Source of the DNA: Paenibacillus sp. Soil787
GTDB taxonomy: Bacteria > Bacillota > Bacilli > Paenibacillales > NBRC-103111
NCBI RefSeq assembly: GCF_001429545.1
Contig: NZ_LMSP01000012.1
Coordinates: 576,555-640,554, forward strand
Direction: 5' to 3'
DNA: 64,000 bases
A model generated the notes under the pieces. It was not told the DNA's origin, made no database searches, and saw only the letters and a list, made by a program, of their open reading frames with translations. Of this stretch, positions 19,999-28,534 are shown one piece after another (positions within the stretch are counted from its first letter, which is position 1; every line of letters starts with the position of its first letter). The position numbers and the translations under genes were made by a program.

Positions 19999-20027
19999 AG
20001 TATAACCAATTCATTAGGCATAGTCAA
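19999..20027 (-). promoter_or_regulatory. SigA promoter of the ileS T-box transcript
   Basis: TTGACT (20022-20027), 17-base spacer, TATACT (19999-20004), immediately upstream of the T-box leader. Confidence 0.85.
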
Positions 20028-20053
20028 TATGACTGCCACCTAATCATTGATTC

Positions 20054-20530
20054 CTACTCTTCTTTATTTTCAAACTGCATACTTTGCCAGCCTTCCGTGT
20101 TAAGCAGCTCTAATTGTGCTTCAAGCAGTGTCCGGAAGCGTGTGCGATAAATGGAGGCTTGTTTCTTAAGCTCTTCAATCTCCAAAGCAACCTTGCGTGA
20201 ACGCGTCAAGGATTCGTTAATAATCCGATCTGCATTCTTTTCAGCTTCCTTCAAGATCAGCTGTGCTTCTTTCTTGGCGTTGCTTCTCACTTCATCCGCA
20301 GCTTCTTGCGCAACGATAATCGTTTTGCTAAGTGATTCCTCAATGTTGGTGAAATGGTCCAAACGTTCCTGCAGTGTCACCGTTTGATTATGCAAGTCTT
20401 TATTCTCACGAATCAATGCCTCGTAATCCTTAATGACTTGATCCAGGAATTCATTCACTTGATCTTCATCATAACCGCGGAACGAGCGGGAAAACTCCTT
20501 ATTATGTATGTCTAGCGGTGTTAATGGCAT
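20054..20530 (-). CDS. divIVA: Cell-division and polarity protein DivIVA
   Basis: Coiled-coil protein that binds curved membrane at septa and poles. 158 residues. The N-terminal lipid-binding domain PLTPLDIHNKEFSRSFRGYD is typical, with the EDQVNEFLDQVIKDYE segment after it; coiled coil covers about residues 30-140. It ends the ylm cluster, downstream of ylmH, as in Bacillus. The ATG at 20530 follows GGAGGGGCACTG; that GGAGG is joined to a palindromic repeat copy. Confidence 0.95.
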   Translation of the reverse strand: MPLTPLDIHNKEFSRSFRGYDEDQVNEFLDQVIKDYEALIRENKDLHNQTVTLQERLDHFTNIEESLSKTIIVAQEAADEVRSNAKKEAQLILKEAEKNADRIINESLTRSRKVALEIEELKKQASIYRTRFRTLLEAQLELLNTEGWQSMQFENKEE

Positions 20531-20537
20531 CAGTGCC

Positions 20538-20606
20538 CCTCCTTAGCGTTTTGCGCAGCAAAACTGACTTCGTAAGTATAAGCTGAGCTTTCTTCCAAGA
20601 AAGCTA
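20538..20606 (-). repeat. SD-linked palindromic repeat and extra hairpin ahead of divIVA
   Basis: GTTTTGC-gca-GCAAAAC at 20548-20564 with the tail gacttcgtaagtataagctgag, joined to the divIVA AGGAGG. Directly beside it is a perfect hairpin AGCTTTCTT-cc-AAGAAAGCT (20587-20606). Confidence 0.75.
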
Positions 20607-20666
20607 GTTTGAACCCACATCTATACTGAATCAGTTCGACAGAAAATAAGCAATTCCTGCAAAGTT

Positions 20667-20685
20667 CGTGGATAAATTATCCACG
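20667..20685. other. Perfect 19-base palindrome after the ylmH stop
   Basis: CGTGGATAA-A-TTATCCACG. Each arm is one mismatch from a DnaA box (TTATCCACA). It sits two bases after the ylmH stop and lacks a T run, so it is not a standard terminator. Confidence 0.6.
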
Positions 20686-20686
20686 C

Positions 20687-21469
20687 TCATGCAAATTTGC
20701 CGATCTTCACACGAATTCGCCCTTTTTTCGTTACGCCTTCCACTTCAAGCACCTTGAATCTGCCAAATCCTTGCAAAGACACCATATCCCCCTCTTTAAG
20801 GGGCTTGCTAGGATCTTCCTCAAGCTTCCAATTGACGCGGCAGCGGCCAGCTTGAATGGGAACCAATATTTTAGCCCGGCTTAGCCTGAATACATCACTC
20901 ACAATCCCGTCCATACGCATCGATGCAACAGACAGGTTCAACTCGTCCAATTGTACCTGAGCTAGTTCCAGCTTATCTAACGACAGCAGTTCTGTCTGTA
21001 CATGAACCCTATGTACCTGAGACAAATTCAAGTGCAGGTAATCCGCAGCATCCTGGGTAACCAAACAATGGCAGCCACCCTCTATAACATGAATATCGCC
21101 AACCTTGTCCCGCTTCATGCCGAGTCCAAGAATGGCGCCCATATAATCTCCATGTTCTAATGTTAGAAATTTGCCGTCACCGGAAGAAACGGACAAGACC
21201 GCCATCGCCATATCTTCCCCGTCCAAAGATCGGTAATCTGGGGCAATCAGAGCCCTTCTTCGTTCGGCGGCCGAATATCCGCCATCTAGACGGCAGTGGA
21301 CATCTGGGTGCCTATTCACGAGTGATGTCAGTATAAAAGCCTGTCTGGGATCCAGAAAATCCGTTAGCTTCACAGCATGCTGCTCGGCTGCCCGTTCCAC
21401 CCAATCCCACGCCTTATCGACAAAATGATGTTCATCCGAATGAAAATGACCATAGAGTTCTTTTGCCAA
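20687..21469 (-). CDS. ylmH: YlmH, S4-domain RNA-binding protein
   Basis: 260 residues; the C-terminal S4 domain (about residues 183-245, SVASMRMDGIVSDVFRLSR then FGRFKVLEVEG) is the RNA-binding part, and the N-terminal region is specific to the YlmH family, which has been linked to ribosome rescue and division in Gram-positives. The start is a TTG at 21469, two bases after the ylmG stop, so the genes are coupled. Part of the conserved ylm cluster. Confidence 0.92.
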   Translation of the reverse strand: MAKELYGHFHSDEHHFVDKAWDWVERAAEQHAVKLTDFLDPRQAFILTSLVNRHPDVHCRLDGGYSAAERRRALIAPDYRSLDGEDMAMAVLSVSSGDGKFLTLEHGDYMGAILGLGMKRDKVGDIHVIEGGCHCLVTQDAADYLHLNLSQVHRVHVQTELLSLDKLELAQVQLDELNLSVASMRMDGIVSDVFRLSRAKILVPIQAGRCRVNWKLEEDPSKPLKEGDMVSLQGFGRFKVLEVEGVTKKGRIRVKIGKFA

Positions 21470-21471
21470 TG

Positions 21472-21756
21472 TTAGAACAACCCCACAATGAAATTGATCA
21501 CAGCCAATATCCCCATAACCACAAATCGCAATGCGATTAAGGCCACAATTGGCGAAAGATCAATGAACCCTATGCTAGGAATAATTTTCCGGAAAGGGCT
21601 TAAATACGGTTCAACCAATTTCCCAAGAAGTCCTCCAATGAAGCTATCACGTGCATTAGGAAACCAAGAGAGAATCAAATAACCAATAATCATGAAATAA
21701 TAAATTTCCATCAAAATACTAAGATAATATTGAATGTAATACACGTATGCATCCAC
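21472..21756 (-). CDS. ylmG: YggT-family membrane protein YlmG
   Basis: 94 residues, two hydrophobic segments (YYFMIIGYLILSWF near residues 18-31 and FVVMGILAVINFIVG at the end) with PYLSPFRKIIPS between, the YggT family pattern. Its role is thought to be linked to division or membrane organisation. The ATG at 21756 is very close to AGAGGTGG; the GTG three codons later is better spaced (eight bases) and may be the true start. Confidence 0.9.
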   Translation of the reverse strand: MDAYVYYIQYYLSILMEIYYFMIIGYLILSWFPNARDSFIGGLLGKLVEPYLSPFRKIIPSIGFIDLSPIVALIALRFVVMGILAVINFIVGLF

Positions 21757-21776
21757 CTCTGTGTTAGGATATGCGC

Positions 21777-22199
21777 CTATTCCTCACCCATCATCTCGGA
21801 GATGTGACCATGAATATCAACTGAATCTGGCGTACAGAGGAAGATATTTGGTCCTAGTTTGGATATAGACCCATTCAAAGCATATACCGTCCCGCTTAAG
21901 AAATCTACGATACGTATGGCTTGATCACCTCGAACTCGCTGCAAATTGACAATCACAGCTCTTCTGGAGCGAAGATGATCTGCTATATCTTGCGTTTCTT
22001 CATAGGTTCGAGGCTCACTTAGCACGACACGCGCATTTTTCTGTGAATGAATGCTGACGACATTCGCCTTATTTTTATTACGTAATTCATAAGGATTGGT
22101 TTCAGGTTCTTCCGTTGCTTCCACAATGCGCTCCCGCTCCACAATCTCTTCCTCTTCTTGCAGCCCAAGAAAATTCATAAATCGGTTATAAACACCCAC
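21777..22199 (-). CDS. sepF: Cell-division protein SepF
   Basis: 140 residues. SepF polymerises into rings and anchors FtsZ to the membrane by an N-terminal amphipathic helix ([12 protein letters not shown]). A charged linker ([13 protein letters not shown]) leads to the conserved DUF552 domain from about residue 55 ([36 protein letters not shown]). The start is GTG at 22199 with GGAGGGAACTATA before it. Confidence 0.95.
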   Translation of the reverse strand: MGVYNRFMNFLGLQEEEEIVERERIVEATEEPETNPYELRNKNKANVVSIHSQKNARVVLSEPRTYEETQDIADHLRSRRAVIVNLQRVRGDQAIRIVDFLSGTVYALNGSISKLGPNIFLCTPDSVDIHGHISEMMGEE

Positions 22200-22238
22200 T
22201 ATAGTTCCCTCCTTATCATGTTCTTAAATCCGTTTTAA

Positions 22239-22925
22239 CTAAAGTTCTTTCCCTACCAGAACAGTACCCAAACGAACCCAAGTTGCACCCTCTTCAATCG
22301 CTACTTCAAAGTCTCCGGACATCCCCATGGATAACTCGGTAATCTCGTATGGAAAAATTCGCTGGTCATTCAGACGGTCTCGCAATTCTCTTAATCCACG
22401 GAAGACAGGTCTTGTTGCATCGGCCTCCATCTCATAGGGAGCCATGGCCATCAAACCAGTGATATGTATATGTTTTAGACCGCTAACTTCTGTAGCAAAA
22501 TGGAAGAAATGCTCAGGAGCAATACCGTACTTTGACTCTTCGCCGGAAACGTTCACTTGCAATAAACAATTCACTACAATTCCCATAGCTGCAGCCTGCT
22601 TGTCCAGTTCTTTGGCCAGAGATATCCGATCCAAAGAGTGAATGTAGGCGAATTTGCCAATGACGTCCTTTACTTTATTCGTTTGCAAATGTCCAATGAA
22701 ATGCCATGTTCCCCGTTCGTGGAGCGCTTCCCACTTCGGCTTTACATCCTGCCAGCGGTTCTCACCGATGTGAAGAAGACCTGCATCCAAGACGCTTTTG
22801 GTTGTGTCTAAGGAAACATATTTCGTTACAGCAATCAGCTTAACTTCGTTCTCATTCCGTCCAGACCGCTTACATGCTGCGGCGACACGGGCTTCTACCT
22901 CTTCTTTACGGTCCAGTAAACTCAC
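22239..22925 (-). CDS. ylmE: YggS-family PLP homeostasis protein YlmE
   Basis: 228 residues, single-domain TIM-barrel protein that binds pyridoxal phosphate without a known catalytic reaction. PLP lysine is Lys35 in IAVTKYVS; the phosphate site is IGENRWQD and HFIGHLQTNK; the C-terminal SMGMSGDFEVAI is diagnostic. GTG start at 22925 with GAGGTG upstream. Conserved ylm cluster member. Confidence 0.93.
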   Translation of the reverse strand: MSLLDRKEEVEARVAAACKRSGRNENEVKLIAVTKYVSLDTTKSVLDAGLLHIGENRWQDVKPKWEALHERGTWHFIGHLQTNKVKDVIGKFAYIHSLDRISLAKELDKQAAAMGIVVNCLLQVNVSGEESKYGIAPEHFFHFATEVSGLKHIHITGLMAMAPYEMEADATRPVFRGLRELRDRLNDQRIFPYEITELSMGMSGDFEVAIEEGATWVRLGTVLVGKEL

Positions 22926-22969
22926 TTATGCAGACACCTCAATTCAACGCATCGCTTGCATCCATCTCC

Positions 22970-23815
22970 TCAAAGAAGACCTATCCAAGCAATCATTCTA
23001 CCTGTAGAACCGCCTTCTTTTCGATGTGAAAAGAAGTGATCATTGCTACAACTCGTACATAACTGTGATACTTCGATATGGGACGACAAAATTCCTGCTT
23101 GCTGTAACAATTTTCGGTTCATTTCTTGTAAATTCAGCATGTACTTGCCATTTCCTTTGTCGACCATAACAGCTTGACGCTCATCTGATGATGCTTTGAC
23201 ATCCGTAAGAACATCATTTACACGATTAGCTACAGTCTCATCAACCTCATAACAGCACGCCCTAATGGATGGACCAATTGCCGCTCGAATGTCTGTGGCC
23301 TGACTACCAAAAGTATGTGTCATTAAGGATATCGTAGCCATGGAAATGTTTAACACCGTGCCTTTCCAGCCGGCATGAGCAAGCCCAGCAACACGCTTAA
23401 CAGGATCATAGAAAAATAACGGCACACAATCTGCAAATTGCGCACAAAGAACGATCCCCTTCTCATTTGTAATGAAGCCGTCCTTCGCTTGAATAGCCGT
23501 TTCCCTGGATGTTCTGCCCATTCCTCTTTCCTGTAGGCTTACTACAGTGACTTCATTACCGTGTACCTGCTCAGCATACGTAAATGCTTCAAATGGCTGA
23601 CCTACGGCCTCAGCGAGCAGCTCACGATTCCTCACTACATGCTCCGGCACATCGTTCACATGCAGCCCGCAATTAAGCGTCGAATACGATGCTTGACTCA
23701 CTCCTCCATGGCGTGATGTAAAACCAACTGTCAATTCGCTGTATTGCTCCATCCAGCTTGCTATCGTAAATAGGACTGGCCTATCCTCTTTTCCTTGTTT
23801 CACAAATGGTTCCAC
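22970..23815 (-). CDS. pgeF: Peptidoglycan editing factor PgeF (YlmD, laccase-domain protein)
   Basis: 281 residues. The copper-oxidase/DUF152 fold has the conserved metal residues in SRHGGVS, EQVHGN, FADCVPLFF and LAHAGWKGT. E. coli PgeF (YfiH) prevents wrong amino acids at position one or two of the peptide stem, and related proteins cleave nucleosides. First gene of the pgeF-ylmE-sepF-ylmG-ylmH-divIVA run; a terminator lies just upstream. Confidence 0.92.
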   Translation of the reverse strand: MEPFVKQGKEDRPVLFTIASWMEQYSELTVGFTSRHGGVSQASYSTLNCGLHVNDVPEHVVRNRELLAEAVGQPFEAFTYAEQVHGNEVTVVSLQERGMGRTSRETAIQAKDGFITNEKGIVLCAQFADCVPLFFYDPVKRVAGLAHAGWKGTVLNISMATISLMTHTFGSQATDIRAAIGPSIRACCYEVDETVANRVNDVLTDVKASSDERQAVMVDKGNGKYMLNLQEMNRKLLQQAGILSSHIEVSQLCTSCSNDHFFSHRKEGGSTGRMIAWIGLL

Positions 23816-23861
23816 GGTTACTCTCTCCCCACACTCAATCTTTACTTCCTTTTACTTTAGC

Positions 23862-23930
23862 ACAAAATAAAAAGACACACGATGTTTGCTTGGCATGCCC
23901 ATGAAGCAGCAGCCTTCGCTCGTGTGCCTT
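23862..23930 (-). terminator. Terminator after ylmC
   Basis: Minus strand GGCACACGA ... TCGTGTGTC with a long, partly folded loop, followed by TTTTTATTTTG. Confidence 0.7.
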
Positions 23931-23933
23931 CCG

Positions 23934-24233
23934 TCAATTTCGGAATTGCTGATTGAACTCATAAACACCTTCGTTATCATCCGTTTGGCGATAAGGCCGG
24001 ACGTCTTCTAATTTCACAAGAACGACATCTGCACCGATTTTCACAATATGTTTCCAAGGTATGATGACATCTGTCCCTGAACCAAACAACCCGAAAAATC
24101 GGCTTTGATTGGGCACAACAATCGATTCGATACGACCCTGACGAAGATCAAGCTCCAAATCACTGATTTGACCGAGCTTTTTACCATCGACAATATTGAT
24201 TACATCCTTCGTCTGGAAATCAGATATTTTCAT
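23934..24233 (-). CDS. ylmC: YlmC/YmxH-family PRC-barrel sporulation protein
   Basis: 99 residues from the ATG at 24233 (MKISDFQTKDVINI), chosen because B. subtilis YlmC starts at the equivalent point; the frame is open further upstream but with no better ribosome site, and none is strong here. PRC-barrel features: VDGKKLGQISDLELDL, then VVPNQ and VIIPWKHIVKIG. Function unknown. It stands between sigG and pgeF, as in Bacillus, with its own terminators on both sides. The Bacillus gene ylmA is missing here. Confidence 0.88.
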   Translation of the reverse strand: MKISDFQTKDVINIVDGKKLGQISDLELDLRQGRIESIVVPNQSRFFGLFGSGTDVIIPWKHIVKIGADVVLVKLEDVRPYRQTDDNEGVYEFNQQFRN

Positions 24234-24317
24234 GAGGCTATTCACCACGAATCTCATTAGGATTTTTAACTGATTTTGTACTAGTATATGTGCAGTGTGG
24301 GCAAAATGTCCTGAAAA

Positions 24318-24361
24318 CCAAAAAAAGACCTTCACGGCTCGTCACAGCCGATCCAGTCTTT
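24318..24361 (-). terminator. Terminator after sigG
   Basis: Minus strand AAAGAC, inner CGGCT/AGCCG, GTCTTT, then TTTTTTTGG. Confidence 0.85.
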
Positions 24362-24368
24362 ATGTTAA

Positions 24369-25151
24369 TTACGATTTCACATGTTTCTGCATCTGACTGA
24401 TGGCTGACTTCTCAAGCCTAGAAACCTGAGCTTGGGATATGCCGATCTCATCGGCAACCTCCATCTGCGTTTTCCCTTCAAAAAAGCGCATGGAGAGAAT
24501 CATCTTCTCTCTAACATTTAGTTTACGCATTGCTTCACGAAGAGCAATTCCTTCTATCCACGACATGTCCTTATTGCGCTCATCACTAATCTGGTCCATG
24601 ACATAGATGGGATCTCCCCCATCATGATAAATCGGTTCGAATAACGATACGGGGTCTTGAATGGCATCAAGCGCGAATACCACATCCTCCTTAGGCACAT
24701 TAAGGGCCTCGGAGATCTCATAGATCGTAGGCTCGCGTGAATTCTGATTCGTCAAGCTGTCTCTGACTTGCAAAGCTTTGTAAGCAATATCTCTTAAGGA
24801 ACGAGAAACGCGAATCGGGTTATTATCTCGTAAGTAGCGGCGAATCTCACCTATAATCATCGGTACAGCATAGGTCGAGAACTTGACGTTTTGACTTAAA
24901 TCAAAGTTATCAATGGCTTTCATCAAACCAATACAGCCAACTTGGAAGAGATCGTCCACATACTCTCCGCGATTGTTGAACCGCTGGATCACACTTAGAA
25001 CCAACCTTAGGTTCCCATTGACCAATTTCTCTCTTGCAGATCGCTCCTGTTTCATCTGCAAATCAGCGAACAGTTCACGCATTTCAGCATTGGTCAGAAC
25101 AGGCAGTTTGGCGGTATCAACACCACATATCTCAACTTTATTTCGGGTCAC
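24369..25151 (-). CDS. sigG: Forespore sigma factor SigG
   Basis: Late forespore-specific RNA polymerase sigma factor. 260 residues from the GTG at 25151 (VTRNKVEICGVDT), with GGGAGGTAATCACG before it; this gives exactly the B. subtilis SigG length and start. Region 2 DLFQVGCIGLMKAIDNFDL, and region 4 GISQAQVSRLEKSA helix-turn-helix. It follows sigE by 161 bases, as in Bacillus. The frame stays open 47 codons upstream, but that part is not like SigG. Confidence 0.97.
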   Translation of the reverse strand: MTRNKVEICGVDTAKLPVLTNAEMRELFADLQMKQERSAREKLVNGNLRLVLSVIQRFNNRGEYVDDLFQVGCIGLMKAIDNFDLSQNVKFSTYAVPMIIGEIRRYLRDNNPIRVSRSLRDIAYKALQVRDSLTNQNSREPTIYEISEALNVPKEDVVFALDAIQDPVSLFEPIYHDGGDPIYVMDQISDERNKDMSWIEGIALREAMRKLNVREKMILSMRFFEGKTQMEVADEIGISQAQVSRLEKSAISQMQKHVKS

Positions 25152-25312
25152 CGTGATTACCTCCCAAGGAGAAACATTACTGTTAATTATCCCCGTGAGC
25201 GGTTGATTTATTCCTGTCCTATCCTTGTTGGAGCTACTTGACAAAAGGGTTTCGACTCGCTCCCTCCCGTGACTCCTGAACAATTTCGACATGACCCGTC
25301 AAAAAATATTTT

Positions 25313-26035
25313 TCAGACCATCTTATTAAATTCTTTACGAAGCCTTTTAATAATACGCTTTTCTAATCTGGAGATATACGATTGTGAAATTCCCAGCAAG
25401 TCAGCGACGTCCTTTTGCGTTTTTTCCTCCCCGTCTTGCAGGCCAAAACGAAGCTCCATAATGATGCGTTCTCGCTCTGTTAACTTATCCAGTGCTTTAT
25501 GCAACAGCTTTCGATCTACTTGTTCTTCAATATTTCTATAAATGGTATCATTTTCGGTCCCTAATACATCAGATAACAGAAGTTCATTTCCATCCCAATC
25601 AATGTTTAGCGGTTCATCGAACGAAACTTCCGTACGTATTTTACTGTTACGTCTTAAGTACATGAGAATTTCATTCTCAATACAGCGGGAAGCATATGTA
25701 GCAAGCTTGATTTTTTTCTCCGGATCAAAGGTGTTCACAGCTTTAATTAAACCGATGGCTCCGATAGAAACCAAATCCTCGATATTGATGCCAGTATTTT
25801 CGAACTTTCTAGCTATATAGACAACCAATCTCAGGTTGCGTTCAATCAGCATAGCTCGCACTGCAGCATCCCCGGACGGTAACTTTTCCAATAAGTACTC
25901 TTCTTCTTCTCTCGTAAGTGGGGGCGGTAACGCTTCACTGCCACCAATGTAGTAGATTTCTTCACCTTTGAGACCTAATAGCATTAAAATACGATAATAC
26001 GCTAGTTGAAAGAGCATTTTCCACTTCAAGAACAT
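25313..26035 (-). CDS. sigE: Mother-cell sigma factor SigE precursor
   Basis: 240 residues. The N-terminal pro-sequence (about residues 1-28) is hydrophobic and amphipathic and ends with [16 protein letters not shown], where SpoIIGA cleaves after engulfment signals from the forespore. Core regions [19 protein letters not shown] and [13 protein letters not shown] are nearly identical to Bacillus SigE. The ATG at 26035 follows TAGGAGGAAACTAA; the AGGAGG belongs to a tandem repeat array that fills the gap from spoIIGA. Confidence 0.97.
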   Translation of the reverse strand: MFLKWKMLFQLAYYRILMLLGLKGEEIYYIGGSEALPPPLTREEEEYLLEKLPSGDAAVRAMLIERNLRLVVYIARKFENTGINIEDLVSIGAIGLIKAVNTFDPEKKIKLATYASRCIENEILMYLRRNSKIRTEVSFDEPLNIDWDGNELLLSDVLGTENDTIYRNIEEQVDRKLLHKALDKLTERERIIMELRFGLQDGEEKTQKDVADLLGISQSYISRLEKRIIKRLRKEFNKMV

Positions 26036-26040
26036 GTTAG

Positions 26041-26156
26041 TTTCCTCCTAAGAGTTTTGCGTTAGCAAAACTTTCATCGTAAGCATAGGCTGAGTTTTGC
26101 GCTAGCAAAACTTTAATCGCAAACATATGTTGAGTTTTGCTGCTTTAGCAAAACCA
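26041..26156 (-). repeat. Tandem array of SD-linked palindromic repeat ahead of sigE
   Basis: Units 40 bases apart with palindromes at 26053-26072 (AGTTTTGC-gtta-GCAAAACT), 26093-26112 and 26133-26154 (longer loop). Tails: ttcatcgtaagcataggctg, ttaatcgcaaacatatgttg. The array fills most of the spoIIGA-sigE gap and abuts the sigE AGGAGG. Confidence 0.92.
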
Positions 26157-26224
26157 TATTTCCTAAATCAACGAAGTTTTTCATCGTATCTTATTGCTCA
26201 ATTTAATCTTACATTTTGAAAGCG

Positions 26225-27148
26225 CTATCCGGCTGAAATCAAGGCTGGATGGATAATTGCTTGATAAGTGCCGTCACTGCAAAGCTTGCCTCCGTCAAGT
26301 CCGATAAGCACCTTAGATGCTTCAATTTGCAAATGATTATGGGTGATCACCACCTTATCCGGTTTAATGGCCAGCATGAATTGGGTATTACGGTTAACGC
26401 CACGGTATGGCACGAGACGCAAGCGATCCTGCCAAACAAATTCCTCTACACCCAAGCCACTTATGATCTGATCAACATCCGCCGATCGAATCCTTTGGAG
26501 CCATTCTACAGGCAATACATCCCCCCACTCAGACACTTCCATTACCATTACAGGAGTACGTGTCAACGGGTCGTACAATTGATTGCCCGTATCAATTAAA
26601 CCTTTGCAAGAGGCTGTATAATCACCCACATGAATCGTTACTTCCGCCAAATAAGATGTCAACACCTCACGCTGTTTCGAACTCTGAAACACCGTTCTAA
26701 ACCACCACAGCAAAGGTAAGAGCAACATGAGCACAAACAGGATGCCTCCAACCTGCATCTGAAACATGGCCACACCCGTTTGCGTAAATACAATCCCCTC
26801 CATCACATCGGATGAGGATGCCAGTACATAATGAATCCCGAACATACCACCGGCTACAGCAAAATTCACTAAAAGGAACGTTCCGATGTTTCTCAATAAA
26901 TTTTGTAAGGAGCCAAACCCAAAAGCAGTCATAATCATACCGACACAAAACATACATTTCACAGAAAATGTAAAAAGAAACAACGGAACTGGCAAGAACA
27001 TAATGACCACATAGGAAGCTCCCAAAACCGACGAACCTACGATTCTCCACCACTTGAACGATATTTTCCGTGTTTTAGCCGTTACGATAAGCATGGCCGC
27101 ATCCATCAGAAAGTTCAGCAGGAAAATGAGATCCGCATAGACGACCAC
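26225..27148 (-). CDS. spoIIGA: Sporulation sigma-E factor processing peptidase SpoIIGA
   Basis: Membrane aspartic protease that cleaves pro-SigE. 307 residues. Five or so hydrophobic segments span residues 1-150, followed by a cytoplasmic protease domain with the catalytic motif GLIDTGNQLYDP (Asp186) and a C-terminal VLIGLDGGK. GTG start at 27148 with GGAGGTGAGGAAATT before it. First gene of the spoIIGA-sigE operon. Confidence 0.95.
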   Translation of the reverse strand: MVVYADLIFLLNFLMDAAMLIVTAKTRKISFKWWRIVGSSVLGASYVVIMFLPVPLFLFTFSVKCMFCVGMIMTAFGFGSLQNLLRNIGTFLLVNFAVAGGMFGIHYVLASSSDVMEGIVFTQTGVAMFQMQVGGILFVLMLLLPLLWWFRTVFQSSKQREVLTSYLAEVTIHVGDYTASCKGLIDTGNQLYDPLTRTPVMVMEVSEWGDVLPVEWLQRIRSADVDQIISGLGVEEFVWQDRLRLVPYRGVNRNTQFMLAIKPDKVVITHNHLQIEASKVLIGLDGGKLCSDGTYQAIIHPALISAG

Positions 27149-27216
27149 AATTTCCTCACCTCCAGGACGGATGCTTTTATAGCAATTTTTCTGACGAAAC
27201 TTTAAGGTTCTAAATC

Positions 27217-27250
27217 AGTATATGGGAATTTAAATTCAAAGTCTGTCTAA
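27217..27250 (-). promoter_or_regulatory. spoIIG-type promoter (SigA, 22-base spacer)
   Basis: TTAGAC (27245-27250) and TATACT (27217-27222) are separated by 22 bases. That unusual distance is the hallmark of the B. subtilis spoIIG promoter, which needs phosphorylated Spo0A. I did not find a perfect Spo0A box (TGTCGAA); AGACAGACTTTGAA between the boxes may be a weak one. Confidence 0.55.
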
Positions 27251-27323
27251 ACTTGCTAGTAGGATGATACTTTTTTTGTCAGTTGACGCGGCTTATTCCA
27301 AGCTAGAAAAGCCCTATGGACAA

Positions 27324-27361
27324 CAAAAAACCGAAGCCTTTACATCATGTAGGGCTTCGGT
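27324..27361 (-). terminator. Terminator after ftsZ
   Basis: Minus strand CCGAAGCC ... GGCTTCGG, then TTTTTTG. Confidence 0.9.
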
Positions 27362-27382
27362 CTCTTTACAATTATTGTGTAA

Positions 27383-28504
27383 TTATTTGTCGGTATTCCG
27401 TCCGCGATTCCGAAGAAACGTCGGAATATCTAATTGGTCGTTAGATGGTTGAGAACCAAATGGTTTCAAGTTGTTCAACCGATTGTCTGGAGCGGGAGTT
27501 TCTGGTTGACCCGTGCCTGGACGTTTGATAGGTTGATGAACAGGCGCTGCCTTATGCTCGAAACCCGTTGCAATAACAGTAACCAGAATTTCGTCCTTGA
27601 GTTTATCATCGATAACAGCTCCGAAAATCATGTTCACTTCGATATCCGATGCAGATGCAACGATATCAGCTGCTTCATTGACTTCGTACAAGCTGAGATT
27701 CACGCCGCCCGTAATGTTCATCAGAACCCCGCGAGCGCCTTCAATGGAAGTTTCCAACAAAGGACTGGAGATCGCTTTTTTGGCTGCTTCAGCTGCACGA
27801 TTCTCACCTGTTGCAACACCGATACCCATGAGGGCCGAGCCGCGTTCAGTCATAATCGTTTTGACATCCGCAAAATCCAGGTTGATTAGTCCAGGTACAG
27901 CGATTAAGTCAGAGATCCCTTGTACACCTTGACGAAGTACGTTATCCGCTTCACGGAAAGCTTCAAGCATAGGAGTCTTCTTATCTACAATCTCTAAAAG
28001 ACGGTCATTCGGGATAATAATAAGCGTGTCTACCTTCTCTTTCAATGCTGCAATACCTTGCTCAGCTTGCAAAGAGCGTTTGCGTCCTTCGAACGTGAAC
28101 GGACGAGTAACAACACCTACCGTTAAAGCGCCTACTTCTTTAGCAATTTCCGCAATAACCGGAGCAGCTCCAGTACCCGTACCGCCACCCATACCTGCTG
28201 TAACGAATACCATGTCAGCGCCGCGAAGCGTATTCAGAATTGTCTCCCTTGACTCTTCTGCCGCTTTCTTACCTACTTCAGGGTTCGCACCTGCACCAAG
28301 ACCGCGTGTCAGTTTATCCCCGATTTGTAATTTATGAACAGACTTAGCTAAGTGTAAAGCTTGAGCATCTGTATTAACGGTGATAAACTCAACGCCTTTA
28401 ACACCGTTCTCGATCATTCGGTTTACTGCATTGCTTCCGCCGCCACCAACACCGATGACTTTTATTTGAGCCAATTGGTCTAAATCCATATCAAATTCAA
28501 ACAT
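27383..28504 (-). CDS. ftsZ: Cell-division GTPase FtsZ
   Basis: Tubulin-like protein that forms the Z ring. 373 residues from the ATG at 28504 ([10 protein letters not shown]), about ten bases after AGGGGG; the ATG three codons upstream (28513) is too near that site. GTP-binding loop GGGTGTG at residues 106-112; T7 loop [12 protein letters not shown] variable linker (residues ~317-360) leads to the C-terminal peptide [10 protein letters not shown], which binds FtsA and SepF. Downstream of ftsA by 30 bases. Confidence 0.97.
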   Translation of the reverse strand: MFEFDMDLDQLAQIKVIGVGGGGSNAVNRMIENGVKGVEFITVNTDAQALHLAKSVHKLQIGDKLTRGLGAGANPEVGKKAAEESRETILNTLRGADMVFVTAGMGGGTGTGAAPVIAEIAKEVGALTVGVVTRPFTFEGRKRSLQAEQGIAALKEKVDTLIIIPNDRLLEIVDKKTPMLEAFREADNVLRQGVQGISDLIAVPGLINLDFADVKTIMTERGSALMGIGVATGENRAAEAAKKAISSPLLETSIEGARGVLMNITGGVNLSLYEVNEAADIVASASDIEVNMIFGAVIDDKLKDEILVTVIATGFEHKAAPVHQPIKRPGTGQPETPAPDNRLNNLKPFGSQPSNDQLDIPTFLRNRGRNTDK

Positions 28505-28534
28505 GTGAGTCATATCCCCCTAACTTTGCGTTCA

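Noticed and set aside
25152-25292. N-terminal extension of SigG by 47 codons
   Set aside because: The GTG at 25151 has a strong ribosome site and gives the exact Bacillus SigG length; the extension has no likeness to sigma factors.
25152-25312. Forespore-type (SigF/SigG) promoter ahead of sigG
   Set aside because: GGAATA and GATAAT-like pieces are present, but spacing and -10 match poorly.
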